Positions 58,201-61,819 of a stretch of DNA of 64,000 bases are shown piece by piece (positions within the stretch are counted from its first letter, which is position 1; every line of letters begins with the position of its first letter). The DNA is taken from assembly GCA_944472155.2 (NCBI GenBank), contig OX235273.1:80284793-80348792 (forward strand). The letters run 5' to 3'. The notes under the pieces were generated by a model. That model did no database searches. It saw nothing but the letters and a program-made list of their open reading frames with translations, and had not been told where the DNA came from. The stretch is from Trichobilharzia szidati (lineage: Eukaryota; Platyhelminthes; Trematoda; Strigeidida; Schistosomatidae). Position numbers and translations under genes: made by a program.

Positions 58201-60791
58201 TAAAACACGGAAGATCTGTACAAATGATGGTTTGGAGATATCAAATTCCAGATAAACATTCTCGTACCAAGTTTTTCTTCTTCTACCGTTACATAAAAAC
58301 AGCATTTTTCATCTAAGAGACTATTATACCCTTATAAAAAGGTACAGTTCAGTGTCTTAGTACTTTCATAACATGCATATTACAATCCATTGTGGTGTAG
58401 TTTTTCGAGTATATAATTTCGAAATAAAACAAAAATATTCTGAATTAATTGTGTGACTGAATAAATTTCTGGTTAAATTGGCGAAAAAACACTGTTTTCA
58501 CGATCATTAAACAGTTTTTGAATTGATTCACCTATTAGTACGCGTGACATTCCTTCAAGGTATTTTCAACACACTTAATCAATTATCTTTTAGTACACTT
58601 TAGTTTGTAATCTGGCAAGTAAACGAGTTGTGCGTCACTTCGAGGGTGACATGGAAGAGGTTGTGTGTGAAGATGAGATGAATGACTATTTGGAAATCGT
58701 GAAGCCAGCATAACAAGACTGCAGAGACTAGGACAAAATGGAGATATGCTGTTGAAGCCCTCCCTATATTCCACTTGAAATCCAAGGGAAGAATGATAAT
58801 ATTATTATTATTGTAACATTATAAGAAATTATTCAGTACTTGTGGGGAATTAACTTACCTCTGTAAAGTTGCAGGACCATTTTATCTTTGATTGTGCTTC
58901 CATATGTCTGGTATAATTTTCAAAAATGTAAGTACATGAATAGGAAAGTGTTAACAATAAGTTAAACTGAATAATACACATTTATAATTATAATCCATAC
59001 CGGTTTCGATGATATTAAATGGTTGGAGGCAATCGGCCACAGGAAGCCTTGCTTGACCTAGGTTTCGTGATAGTTGGTACTCACCTGTTAGCCAGGCGTA
59101 TCTGAAACCGTAAAGGAACTCATGTCCCTTCTGAGATTCGAACCCGCGTCACCCAGTGGGGCTGCAGTCAGAGACGTTACCACTGAGCTATTTGTGCTCT
59201 TTATTGACCTCCTGTAGGACTATATTGAGCTCTTTGATTGGGCACTTGTCAGTAACTAGTGCAGTGTGTCTAGGCCTTAGCTTGATTCAGAGTGAATTTT
59301 GTCAGTCACGTTTGCAGTCTTACCACCATGCTAGATGGCTAGGTGGAGTACCTAGCCTGCCACACGTTTTGATGGCGTTCTAGTGACTTTTGTTGCCAAA
59401 CATTTCAAATGCGATAAGATATTCAGAGACCTAATGGATGTGTTCAGGGTTTGAAGAAAGCGGTACGGTGCATGTATGCATCTAGCTCTGATAATGTTTT
59501 ATCAACAATTCACAGTGCATTGTGATGGCAAGCCACCTAGCATGGTGACCACATTGCAAACTTGACTGAAAGAATGTGGTCTGCACCAAACAAAGGACTA
59601 AATACATTACACTAGTCACTAAATAGTATCCCAGTCAAAACTTTGTGTAGCTTAATTTTTGAAAAACGAATCACTTCTGTGAAGAGAAACCAAGCATTAA
59701 TAACTACTGCCCATGAGAAACTGAAGTGAATGTAAATAAGCTTTAAGTGAAATGATATTCTTATATTTTTAATATTCATGTTTAAAAATACTTATCCTAA
59801 GATACAGTAGTTATAATACAATTATTGTTTTGGTTGGAGGATTTAATCATGAGCTGACATCAGTTAGAGAACCATTGGAAAACCACCTATGAGTGCCGGG
59901 TAGCTGTTTCCTCAGTCCTAGTTTGGGACTCTTCAGCAGTACGCACCCACCACAGGAGGTCCTAACCCAGGAACTTATGGTTACAAGGCCAGAGAGCTCG
60001 TAGACCATTGAGCCACTCACCGGGACCCAATCCAATGGCCACCCCATGAATTCTAACTTCTGCCACTTCGTAATGTCTTCTTCGATGAGTTACTGCCTCG
60101 CCTTCAACTGATGAAGAGTCCCAAACTAGGACGAAGCTGTTGTGCAGCACTCCCAGGTTTTCTAATGGTTCTCTAATTTCATGATGAAATCCTCCAACCA
60201 ATCAAACAAAATCCCCGCAAAACCAATACGTGAAAATTATTGCTTTATTTAACTTTTCCTTAATATATTTATATCTACACCACCGTAAAACATCAGTTTG
60301 TGAAGCTTAGAATAAAATCTATGATTAGCACATGCTTTATATGCAACAGAAATAGTATACTGAACCGTAGTTGATTCCAGATAGAGAATCTATCCCCCCC
60401 TATTAGTGTGTGCTATTTCAGTGTATCCAGACTGAAAGTGAACAGCATGTAGCTAAGTTATTCCAAAGACAGAATTATCAATAAACTAGTATTTCGATAC
60501 ATTGGTTCTAATCATTTGAAAAGCCTATCAACATGCCGTTTACCTTCATTCGTATATCCAAAGTCAATATATTTAAAATACGAATAATATTTTTATCTTT
60601 GAAATTGTTTACTTCTTTACCTGTGAAAACAACGTATCACACGCTGTGAGCAATCCAAGTATGATAAACATACCGCAGATATTGAACACTGACATTGCCA
60701 AGCCCACTATAGCTAATTGGTCTTTGCCTAAATGACCACAGAATGCCATACTGACAGGTGAAATTGTGTACATGAATACTGACGAAATAGA
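12981..60791 (-). CDS. MATE-family multidrug/toxin extrusion transporter, 16 exons seen, 5' end missing
   Basis: Seen: sixteen minus-strand exons with GT..AG borders join without a frame break into 1656 nt (551 residues plus stop). Motifs in order: FCGHLGK, ACDTLFSQ-TYG, EWTIYEIGGF, RELGAQSIV, VPIGVGSATGIRVGQYLGA, SGVLKGSG, a long hydrophilic loop, then a last membrane segment. Known: this order is that of animal SLC47/MATE proteins (about 570 residues, 13 TM), which exchange protons for organic cations across the plasma membrane. Inference: a drug/toxin efflux carrier of the worm. About 40-60 N-terminal residues are missing and no matching exon was found up to 64000. The two glutamates of the EWxxYE motif are present; the later glutamate of human MATE1 near IVYE seems replaced, and the one in LFEA is aspartate (IVDG). 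Most introns carry retroelements. Confidence 0.93.
13640..14400 (+). mobile_element. PLE GIY-YIG fragment between inverted repeats
   Basis: Plus strand codes for CNDCQVKYIGQSSRTGAARL and AEYKN (about 13755-13850), is interrupted by a SINE (13884-14062), and resumes with NLTRWRERLITEALFIES (about 14130-14185). Inverted arms of about 90 nt flank it (about 13640-13735 and 14290-14385, sharing CAGTATTATTTACTGGATGA). Confidence 0.8.
13884..14062 (+). mobile_element. tRNA-headed SINE, CR1-tail type
   Basis: Begins near GTGGCACAGCGGTGAGGACT (A-box-like), has a B box GGAGTTCAATCCC, then the body shared with 30985-31172 (GGTCGGCCTGCAAAATTTGA) and a tail TACGGTGTGGAATCAAGC. It is inserted into a PLE. 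Confidence 0.78.
14401..14788. other. No gene; G-run and AT repeats
   Basis: A run of 12 G at 14648-14659 and AT-rich simple sequence near 14760-14788. Nothing else recognised. Confidence 0.5.
14789..15028 (+). mobile_element. tRNA-headed SINE, RTE-tail type
   Basis: Head GCGTCGGTGGCACAGCGG and B box GGTTCGAATCCC. The body ends CTTGAAGCCCTATGTTCCAC followed by an A-rich end. The tail matches the 3' end of the RTE LINEs in this window. Confidence 0.88.
15029..15761. other. MATE intron sequence, no feature seen
   Basis: AT-rich, no recognised exon or repeat. Confidence 0.45.
15762..15862 (-). mobile_element. CAGCTG-family hammerhead SINE, one truncated arm
   Basis: Matches the left arm of the other copies from ATGAGCTGACGTCAGTTAGA to the hammerhead, then stops before the tRNA-like head. 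The CTGAAGA box has lost bases and the GGACGAAA is GGATGAAA, so it is inactive. Confidence 0.7.
16175..16390 (+). mobile_element. Old tRNA-headed SINE, RTE-tail type
   Basis: Decayed copy of the 14789 family: GTCGGTGCTTCAGTGGTAGG head and a tail AAGCTTGAATCCTTATGTTC. Confidence 0.6.
16391..17235. other. MATE intron sequence, no feature seen
   Basis: Several short open frames on both strands have no domain or repeat match that I recognise. Confidence 0.4.
17251..17875 (-). mobile_element. Short RTE-derived insertion with 15-nt duplication
   Basis: GTTGAGAATATGCTA flanks it at 17236-17250 and 17876-17890. The minus strand codes for the RTE C-terminus (LLLHGSETWRRVTKNI, KWRWIGHSLRRPLGDIARQA) and ends in the RTE tail. 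Its first 75 nt (17800-17875) are unlike the ordinary RTE copies. Confidence 0.85.
18060..18156 (-). CDS. MATE exon 15 seen (hydrophilic C-terminal loop)
   Basis: 97 nt, phase 0 in and phase 1 out. It encodes a charged stretch starting ALQRIKAENESPAIQSKSMG and ending ILNVEE. The sequence of this loop is not conserved in the family; the call rests on the splice sites, the phase match on both sides and the position. Confidence 0.82.
18225..18466 (+). mobile_element. tRNA-headed SINE, RTE-tail type
   Basis: Head GCGTCGGTGGCACAGCAG; tail CTTGAAGCTCTGTGTTCCAC. TATTNTCAATATT lies on both sides (ending 18224 and 18480), a probable target-site duplication. Confidence 0.85.
18467..20950. other. MATE intron sequence; one small open frame only
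   Basis: Apart from the 54-residue frame at 18850-19014 I see no exon or known repeat here. Confidence 0.4.
18850..19014 (+). CDS. Unrecognised small open frame, 54 residues, in a MATE intron
   Basis: Starts MDYFHPAGTVARDIYAQLKM and ends LSHLEKILKF before a TAA. The composition is balanced and protein-like, unlike the biased shadow frames around it. An in-frame TGA lies 12 nt before the ATG. It is antisense to the MATE gene, between exons 14 and 15. No family is recognised. It may be a small gene, a terminal exon, a processed fragment, or chance. Confidence 0.3.
   Translation: MDYFHPAGTVARDIYAQLKMADISFVCENIKQMGIAGRTNVVQQLSHLEKILKF
20961..21192 (+). mobile_element. tRNA-headed SINE, RTE-tail type, with duplication
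   Basis: TGAATATCAT at 20951-20960 and 21193-21202. Head TGCGTCGGTGGCATAGCGG, B box GGTTCGATCCCC, RTE-like tail and A run. It lies about 70 nt downstream of MATE exon 14. Confidence 0.9.
21265..21359 (-). CDS. MATE exon 14 seen (GIWIGL helix)
   Basis: 95 nt, phase 1 in and phase 0 out, acceptor CTACTAG and donor GTATGT. It encodes IWIGLICAATIQVSTLCVIC then FNLNWSTQIKL, equivalent to GLWxGxxxxxxxQ...LNWKK in vertebrate MATEs. It is followed by the hydrophilic loop exon. Confidence 0.93.
21611..22097. mobile_element. CAGCTG-family fold-back element with unrelated cargo
   Basis: CAGATTCATTGTT flanks it at 21598-21610 and 22098-22110. The left arm is short and on the minus strand (to about 21685); the right arm (about 21960-22097) has the tRNA-like head and a decayed hammerhead. 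Between them, 21686-21955 is GC-richer sequence not found in other copies. Confidence 0.72.
22272..23460 (-). mobile_element. RTE LINE fragment
   Basis: The tail is at 22272. The minus strand codes for RT motifs GVRQAGCLLSPMIFLIAVDW (about 23270) and the C-terminal LLYGSETCSARHKEHLK. The palm position reads TPYDICLISHKLEDMQ, where a D-D pair is expected. Multiple frame breaks. Confidence 0.85.
23870..25050 (-). mobile_element. CR1-like LINE fragment, 3' part
   Basis: Tail at 23870. The minus strand codes for SKWSSSNGLKLNPSKFQTV (about 24970) and LRHSGITQTLLLQFINSCIL (about 24720), separated by a stop. The palm block is absent. Confidence 0.82.
25143..25590 (+). other. Unassigned stretch with a 137-codon open frame
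   Basis: The open frame 25162-25575 includes LERRTVTKLSQENQNTFICR. No motif recognised. The start TGTTACAACC and compositional shift would fit part of an LTR, but I see no partner LTR or matching end. Treated as unknown. Confidence 0.2.
25591..26439. other. MATE intron sequence, no feature seen
   Basis: No gene or repeat recognised. Confidence 0.4.
26440..27920 (+). mobile_element. CR1-like LINE fragment with nested SINE
   Basis: Codes for GAVLSPLLF, then KCADDLTVSLPITS (YADD changed to CADD), KYLGLVLSSDLSWSSHIL, SCILPIVLYCSPLIFPGLL and SQLSPCISSGRTRSQYKKLY. A stop replaces the codon before GAVLSP. A SINE interrupts its 3' UTR at 27395-27585, and the tail at 27880-27920 is of CR1 type. Confidence 0.86.
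27395..27585 (-). mobile_element. tRNA-headed SINE, CR1-tail type, nested in a CR1 LINE
   Basis: Minus strand: head TGCGTTGGTGGCACAGTGG, body GGTCGGCCTGCAAAATTTGG and tail TACGGTGTGGAATCAAGC. Same family as 13884 and 30985. Confidence 0.82.
27921..30315. other. MATE intron sequence, no feature seen
   Basis: Simple repeats only (CTACTACTACTA near 28180, GATGATGATGATG near 28343). No exon recognised. Confidence 0.4.
30316..30448 (-). CDS. MATE exon 13 seen (SGVLKGSG)
   Basis: 133 nt, phase 0 in and phase 1 out. It encodes GVCSGVLKGSGLQTVGAIVN followed by a membrane helix and AAPLGICLVYLANLRLK. GVLRGSGxQxxGAxxN is a family hallmark. Confidence 0.95.
30985..31172 (+). mobile_element. tRNA-headed SINE, CR1-tail type
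   Basis: Head GCGTCGGTGGCACAGTGG, B box GAGTTCGATCCC, body GGTCGGCCTGCAAAATTTAG, and tail TACGGTGTGGCATCAAGCCG then an A run. Confidence 0.85.
31199..31755. mobile_element. Fold-back hammerhead SINE (CCTAGG family) with duplication
   Basis: Minus-strand unit to about 31440, then plus-strand unit. ACATTAATTTATT (31186-31198) and ACATTCATTTATT (31756-31768) flank it. Both arms carry a tRNA-like head; the minus copy has lost the GAAA box of its ribozyme. Confidence 0.8.
31552..31599 (+). ncRNA. Hammerhead ribozyme, CCTAGG family, slightly damaged
   Basis: GCCTTC, CTGATGA, GTGC-CAACTA-GCAA, GAAA, CCTAGG, TC, AATCGAGGC. The stem II pair next to the core is broken (G-A), and stem I is shifted by inserted bases. 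Confidence 0.65.
31930..32335 (+). mobile_element. CAGCTG-family hammerhead SINE, right arm
   Basis: Head near CCAGTGACTTAATACCCCAC with B box GGTTTCGAACCC, then GTACTGGTGAAGAGCC..GGACGAAACAGCTG. The 5' part (31960-32090) matches the reverse complement of 34880-35000. CTGAAGA is changed to GTGAAGA and stem II is damaged. Confidence 0.72.
32336..32789. other. MATE intron sequence, no feature seen
   Basis: Unique-looking; no exon found. Confidence 0.4.
32790..33535 (-). mobile_element. RTE LINE fragment
   Basis: Tail at 32790. The minus strand codes for KKWRWIGHTLRKSSSDITRQ (about 33060) and further upstream RTE sequence. Confidence 0.85.
33590..33945 (-). mobile_element. Sm-alpha-type hammerhead SINE, decayed
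   Basis: Minus strand: tRNA-like head near 33830-33900, then GCTGACGAGTTCC-AATTA-GGGTAAAATG..TCATGGATTCC. CTGACGA is intact, but GAAA has become TAAAA. Confidence 0.72.
34035..34104 (-). CDS. MATE exon 12 seen
   Basis: 70 nt, phase 2 in and phase 0 out. It encodes SGVIELVAELMPIISVFQIV then DGVN, corresponding to xxINLVAQVVPIYxxxxLFEA. The family glutamate is replaced by aspartate here. Confidence 0.91.
34670..35138. mobile_element. Fold-back hammerhead SINE (CAGCTG family) with perfect 12-nt duplication
   Basis: ACCTATAAAAGT at 34658-34669 and 35139-35150. A full minus-strand arm (34670-34990) with terminal TCAAGTGTTGG, intact ribozyme, tRNA-like head and a spacer; then a truncated plus arm (35040-35138) keeping GGACGAAACAGCTATC and the terminal inverted part. 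Confidence 0.88.
34756..34801 (-). ncRNA. Hammerhead ribozyme, CAGCTG family, intact
   Basis: Minus strand: GTACTG, CTGAAGA, GTCC-CAAACTA-GGAC, GAAA, CAGCTG, TC, CAGTAC. Stem I 6 of 6, stem II 4 of 4, all core bases present. ACAGCTGT is palindromic, so stem III is too short within one molecule and fits dimer cleavage. Confidence 0.85.
35151..35914. other. MATE intron sequence, no feature seen
   Basis: No gene or repeat recognised. Confidence 0.4.
35915..36187 (+). mobile_element. RTE LINE 3' end
   Basis: Plus strand with ATGAATTGGACACTCGCTGA, TTGAAGCCCTTTGTTCCACT and an ATA-rich end. It ends about 18 nt from MATE exon 11. Confidence 0.85.
36205..36280 (-). CDS. MATE exon 11 seen
   Basis: 76 nt, phase 1 in and phase 2 out. 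It encodes ALCALPYLGILIAIRWHL then PKIFTLD, the membrane segment and IFTxD turn that precede the EIVELVAE/PI segment. Confidence 0.9.
36380..36488 (-). CDS. MATE exon 10 seen (VPIGVGSATGIRVGQYLGA)
   Basis: 109 nt, phase 0 in and phase 1 out. The encoded VPxGxxxAxxxRVGxxLGA motif is diagnostic of MATE proteins. A 99-nt intron (36281-36379) separates it from the next exon. Confidence 0.95.
36712..37430. mobile_element. Decayed PLE 3' half in fold-back form
   Basis: 36712-37305 is a minus-strand PLE C-terminal region (degraded match to 5205-6085), followed by a plus-strand tail (37310-37430, CACATAGCTCAGGGAACACT). Same layout as 5205-6608. Confidence 0.65.
37880..38140 (+). mobile_element. Sm-alpha-type hammerhead SINE, decayed
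   Basis: B box GGTTCGAGTCCC at about 37990. A ribozyme remnant ends GCATCTTAGATTCCACTGAT, with stem II and GAAA eroded. Confidence 0.6.
38290..39315 (+). mobile_element. Penelope-like element, C-terminal half
   Basis: The open frame 38505-39077 codes for an intact GIY-YIG region: INCMNCNKHYIGQSGRSLRI, then HTDNYGHQFDWDH and REFLEAWYSN. Upstream KIPFLDVLIRR is in another frame. The tail near 39241 has CTGAGGA-T-GTTGTCC-AGAA-GGACGAAGAAA, a decayed form of the hammerhead-like tail. Confidence 0.87.
39894..40205. mobile_element. Short fold-back CAGCTG-family element with 10-nt duplication
   Basis: GTTTCTAGTT at 39884-39893 and 40206-40215. Left arm minus and right arm plus; the right arm keeps the tRNA-like head and ends inside the ribozyme at GCTGCTGAAGA. 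Both ribozymes are broken. Confidence 0.75.
40216..41372. other. MATE intron sequence with one perfect hairpin
   Basis: No exon or known repeat seen apart from the hairpin at 41081-41129. Confidence 0.4.
41081..41129. repeat. Perfect 16-bp inverted repeat
   Basis: ATGTTTACAACGTCCA (41081-41096) and its exact complement TGGACGTTGTAAACAT (41114-41129), with a 17-nt loop. Confidence 0.85.
41373..42345 (-). mobile_element. RTE LINE fragment
   Basis: Tail at 41373. The minus strand codes for ISRKKWRWIVHTLRK (about 41640) and KMEDLDFADNDICPISHKLE-type palm sequence near 42230. Interrupted by stops. Confidence 0.85.
42346..43451. other. MATE intron sequence, no feature seen
   Basis: No exon or repeat recognised. 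Confidence 0.4.
43452..43522 (-). CDS. MATE exon 9 seen (ELGAQSI)
   Basis: 71 nt, phase 1 in and phase 0 out. It encodes SLGARELGAQSIVITIGS then LCYTL. ELGAQSI is a family hallmark. Where human MATE1 has IVYE, this protein has IVIT. Confidence 0.94.
43914..44430 (+). mobile_element. RTE LINE, 5' truncated, with duplication
   Basis: TAAGAGTGG at 43905-43913 and 44431-44439. It codes for VPLYGSETWRRVTKNISNSL and ends TTGAAGCCCTCTGCTCCACT plus (ATA)n. It gives the clearest RTE tail in the window. Confidence 0.9.
44690..44925 (-). mobile_element. CAGCTG-family hammerhead SINE, left arm only
   Basis: Terminal part, TCAGTTAGAGAACCATTG, a ribozyme remnant with 4 extra bases before GAAA and a lost CTGAAGA box, and the tRNA-like head with B box GGTTCGAACTC as written on the plus strand. 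The right arm is absent. Confidence 0.7.
44926..45647. other. MATE intron sequence, no feature seen
   Basis: No exon or repeat recognised. Confidence 0.4.
45648..46706 (-). mobile_element. RTE LINE fragment, best-preserved palm region
   Basis: The minus strand codes for GVNTGVRQGCLLSPMVFLNV (about 46620), then DFTHVDDLCLMSHKMEDLQ (catalytic VDD, about 46500), VNIDKTEVMKL, and the C-terminal ETWRR-like and WTLAEEA region. Frameshifts near 46280 and beyond. Confidence 0.88.
46843..46956 (-). CDS. MATE exon 8 seen (central WxxxxRLAIPG and EWTIYE)
   Basis: 114 nt, phase 1 at both ends. It encodes TKEIWEDWDTWFRLAIPG then LIMVSLEWTIYEIGGFIAG. The LEWxxYEIG pair holds two glutamates that are needed for transport in human MATE1 (established for that family); both are present here. 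Confidence 0.95.
47225..47420 (+). mobile_element. Old tRNA-headed SINE, RTE-tail type
   Basis: GCTTCAGTGGTCCAGGGATA head and a tail CCCGCTTGGAACGCAAAGGG. Strongly diverged. Confidence 0.45.
47615..48095 (+). mobile_element. PLE GIY-YIG fragment, CxCGAS family
   Basis: Codes for YEFTCACGASYTGHCSR (about 47735-47785), then SFSIIYRVPNKLSKASRYLL (about 47910). Stops interrupt it. This is the zinc-knuckle-plus-GIY-YIG layout of a PLE family different from 38290. Confidence 0.75.
48096..48958. other. PLE 3' flank, then MATE intron
   Basis: ATT-rich sequence to about 48260, then no feature. Confidence 0.4.
48959..49056 (-). CDS. MATE exon 7 seen (TM6)
   Basis: 98 nt, phase 2 in and phase 1 out. 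It encodes SASPISQAIAYCFQVICLII then YIRLADFSKTMSF, matching the GSAxAxxISQ motif and TM6. Confidence 0.92.
49255..49437 (-). mobile_element. CCTAGG-family hammerhead SINE, end fragment
   Basis: Matches 97-255 (ACACTAGTTAGTAAATAGTG end and TGTGGCCACCATTC) and stops just before the ribozyme. Confidence 0.75.
49440..50130 (+). mobile_element. PLE C-terminal end and 3' UTR
   Basis: Codes for FKVVYRVRSSLLKG and QTAEAMAIHLLSPEPCIQKK, similar to the end of the element at 9115-11205, then an ATT/TTC-rich 3' UTR. Confidence 0.65.
50165..50335 (+). mobile_element. CCTAGG-family hammerhead SINE fragment
   Basis: Keeps the end ACACTAGGTAGTAAGTGACA joined to a B box (GGTTTGAATCTC) and the ribozyme. The A-box region is deleted. 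Confidence 0.75.
50242..50286 (+). ncRNA. Hammerhead ribozyme, CCTAGG family, core intact, stem I broken
   Basis: GCGCTC, CTGACGA, GTGT-CAAGAA-GCAC, GAAA, CCTAGG, TC, CAAGGC. Core and palindromic stem III are intact; stem I pairs poorly. Confidence 0.68.
50477..50574 (-). CDS. MATE exon 6 seen (TM5)
   Basis: 98 nt, phase 0 in and phase 2 out. It encodes NRVYPPLFIMILVNGINALM and HYVLIYVLGMDV, the P-x-x-x-x-x-x-x-x-N-x-x-N-A-L pattern of TM5. Confidence 0.93.
50575..51099. other. MATE intron sequence, no feature seen
   Basis: No exon or repeat recognised. Confidence 0.4.
51100..52230 (+). mobile_element. PLE C-terminal half, third family
   Basis: Codes for ITETLKQNNYPWNFTNKI (about 51190), a region ending DDIKRVLNQLDIIVFFK, and a zinc/GIY-YIG piece KCLECDAIYIGQTLPTLKQ (about 51468-51525). 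Stops follow. The 3' UTR (about 51950-52140) resembles the arms of the palindrome at 53293-53849. Confidence 0.75.
52231..53280. other. MATE intron sequence, no feature seen
   Basis: No exon or repeat recognised. Confidence 0.4.
53293..53849. mobile_element. Long palindrome made of PLE 3' sequence, with 12-nt duplication
   Basis: Arms 53291-53541 and 53571-53822 are near-exact reverse complements of about 250 nt around a 29-nt spacer. GATTTACTGGTT occurs at 53281-53292 and 53850-53861. The arm sequence (CTATTTGGTTTAGTGATCTT) also occurs in the PLE 3' region near 52020. Confidence 0.88.
54105..56050 (-). mobile_element. CR1-like LINE, 5' truncated, longest copy
   Basis: Tail at 54105-54170 (CR1 type). 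The coding part runs from about 56050 down to 54485. It sits in the MATE intron between exons 5 and 6 and ends about 85 nt from exon 5. Confidence 0.9.
54530..56050 (-). pseudogene. CR1-like reverse transcriptase, almost complete domain
   Basis: Open for about 500 codons: SLGPDGIPAYVLKQC, PVAWKDIKIVPFPKPGNSK, FRPIAITSPFLKLMEKLIL, FAYRQDRSTLDAAA, FLDFTSAFDSVPR, VHQGAVLSPLLFSFFLHDL, EYAEELTISLP, KYLGIILSADLSW, PIILYCSPLVFPGL, SQLSPCISSGKTRNLY. The catalytic YADD has become YAEE, and a one-base loss near 54540 shifts the frame just before the end (KYKTQPYPT instead of the family KYKNSTIPYL). Inactive. Confidence 0.88.
56135..56179 (-). CDS. MATE exon 5 seen
   Basis: 45 nt, phase 0 at both ends. 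It encodes FGALGQLLIKFIQTQ, equivalent to the xxxLQxKYLLNQ segment of vertebrate MATEs. Acceptor TTTTAG, donor GTATGC. Confidence 0.9.
56230..56272 (-). CDS. MATE exon 4 seen (start of TM4)
   Basis: 43 nt, phase 2 in and phase 0 out. It encodes GTANLLLYLIPALV, matching the conserved YxxxxIPAL region. It is followed by a 50-nt intron (56180-56229), the shortest in the gene. Confidence 0.9.
56870..57490 (-). mobile_element. LINE C-terminal fragment of another type
   Basis: The minus strand codes for ADEISARIQKTSFAYTSVRC then LWRRCDIGLSTKGCVYCSAV, the xISARIxKARxAFxxLRHLWRRxDI block found just before the YGSETW motif in RTE/CR1-like LINEs, then a decayed DHRCL-like region. It differs from the RTE family elsewhere in the window. 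Confidence 0.7.
57630..57729 (-). CDS. MATE exon 3 seen (TM3 region)
   Basis: 100 nt, phase 1 in and phase 2 out. It encodes a hydrophobic run containing LISLCCIPSCAFYLNAEPVL followed by LLLLGQNPLIA, the typical TM3 plus short loop ending near a QxP motif. The donor is GTAAGT. Confidence 0.92.
57730..58611. other. MATE intron sequence, no feature seen
   Basis: No exon or repeat recognised. Confidence 0.4.
58612..58805 (+). mobile_element. RTE LINE 3' end, diverged
   Basis: TCGAGGGTGACATGGAAGAG and a tail TTGAAGCCCTCCCTATATTC then (ATT)n. It ends about 55 nt from MATE exon 2. Confidence 0.78.
58859..58907 (-). CDS. MATE exon 2 seen (residues 58-74)
   Basis: 49 nt, phase 0 in and phase 1 out, acceptor CAG and donor GTAAGT. 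It encodes TYGSTIKDKMVLQLYR, which matches the TYGSxN segment that follows SQ in MATE proteins. Confidence 0.92.
59005..59640. mobile_element. CCTAGG-family hammerhead SINE pair, decayed fold-back
   Basis: The minus unit (59005-59330) has the tRNA-like head (written GCCACTCACC-type in reverse; B box TTCGAACCCGCG) and a ribozyme with an insertion in the CTGATGA box. The plus tail (59500-59640) has ACACTAGTCACTAAATAGTA. About 150 nt of other sequence lies between. Confidence 0.68.
59828..60234. mobile_element. Fold-back CAGCTG-family element with short duplication
   Basis: Left arm minus, right arm plus. AATTATTG at 59820-59827 and 60235-60242. The left ribozyme has CTGAAGA and a good stem II but four extra bases before GAAA; the right one has ATGAAGA and a damaged GAAA side. 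Confidence 0.78.
60243..60620. other. MATE intron sequence, no feature seen
   Basis: No repeat recognised between the fold-back element and exon 1. Confidence 0.4.
60621..60791 (-). CDS. MATE exon 1 of those seen (residues 1-57)
   Basis: 171 nt, phase 0 at both ends, acceptor TTTTAG and donor GTAAAG. It encodes the second half of TM1, the FCGHLGKDQLA motif, TM2 and ACDTLFSQ, the strongest family signatures in the gene. It starts inside TM1 with no start codon at the right place, so an upstream exon must exist. Confidence 0.95.
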
Positions 60792-60894
60792 CTAAAATAG
60801 AAAAAGTCAGTAAAATTTATGGAGGATCGTATTTTGAGATTAGTTAAAATAAAAGTTTTTAAATAAAAATATATAATTACACAGTGCCATAAAT

Positions 60895-61385
60895 AGTTGA
60901 ATTTTAGATTTTCCCTTCAATTGATTGGATCGAAGTGCTCGGTTTCAGGTTGACATGTCGGCTTCTTATGCAGATGCTTCGATGATCTCTGGACATGCAA
61001 TCAGAATTTAATTTGTGGATGGTCACTAGCAGTGGAATCTAGGATGCGCATTTCGTCCTATCTGGGACCCGTCATCTGGACGTACCTGCATTTACCGGTG
61101 AGTGATGATGTTCCCATCGAGGCTCGAACCCAGTGCCCATAGTTTCAAACGCCAAAGCGTCATCCACTAGACCACTTGGGCCACGAAAGCCACCTCCTGT
61201 GCAACGGGTCATATTAATTATTTAATTGAATTTTAGATTTTCCCGTCGATTAATTGGACCGAAGTGCTCGGTCTCAGGTTGACATGTCGGCTTCTTGTGC
61301 AGATGCTAATAGGATGAAATGAGCATCCTGGATTCCACTGCTAGTCACCATCCACAAATTAAATGCAATGCAATAGTTATGCCTA
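60895..61385. mobile_element. Sm-alpha-type hammerhead SINE, rearranged pair
   Basis: A minus-strand unit (60895-61205), then a second minus-strand tail (61227-61305) that repeats 60898-60970 directly and switches at about 61305 into a plus-strand ribozyme end (AGGATGAAATGAGCATCCTG, ATTCCACTGCTAGTCACC). Confidence 0.78.
61038..61080 (-). ncRNA. Sm-alpha hammerhead ribozyme, two core changes
   Basis: Minus strand: TCCAG, ATGACGG (family CTGACGA, so C3 and A9 are changed), GTCC-CAGATA-GGAC, GAAA, TGCGCA, TC, CTAGA. Stem II is perfect and ATGCGCAT is palindromic. Probably inactive. The match to the published schistosome Sm-alpha design is from memory. Confidence 0.75.
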
Positions 61386-61639
61386 CCTTCAGATGAGAAA
61401 TGCAACACTTTTATGTAATATTTCCCAGAGTACACTATTAAAAAGAATGAGTCTTTAGAAAATGTCTTTGACAAGTGAGTGAATATGATCTACATAATTG
61501 GGATAATTTGTGTCATCAAATAAATCGCTTTGAGTCGTTCAAGTTGTCATAGACACACATCACAAGCTTCTGTGATTTAAAAAATCGATGAAGAGGAATA
61601 TAATTCGCTTTGATATTATCATTGAATACCTTATCAAGT

Positions 61640-61725
61640 TGAAGCTGTACCATCATCGAACATCATCGAACCATCATCATCGTACATCATCGTACCATCA
61701 TCGAACAAAGCATAGAACGTCAGCC
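61640..61725. repeat. CATCAT/CATCGAA minisatellite
   Basis: Repeated CATCATCGAAC and CATCATCGTAC units with small variations, about 85 nt. Confidence 0.8.
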
Positions 61726-61819
61726 AAACATCTTCCTCATTTAATCGACTGTTTTGAAACTAATTCAACATTATGGAGTGCAGTGCCCCAAATGCTTATT
61801 AACCTAGTTCATTAGCAAT

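Noticed and set aside
61274..61474. First exon of the MATE gene
   Set aside because: Reads partly into an Sm-alpha copy, is not hydrophobic in the way TM1 needs, and has no donor in the right phase.
61640..61725. CRISPR-like array
   Set aside because: Short CATCAT-type units with no spacers, in eukaryotic DNA.
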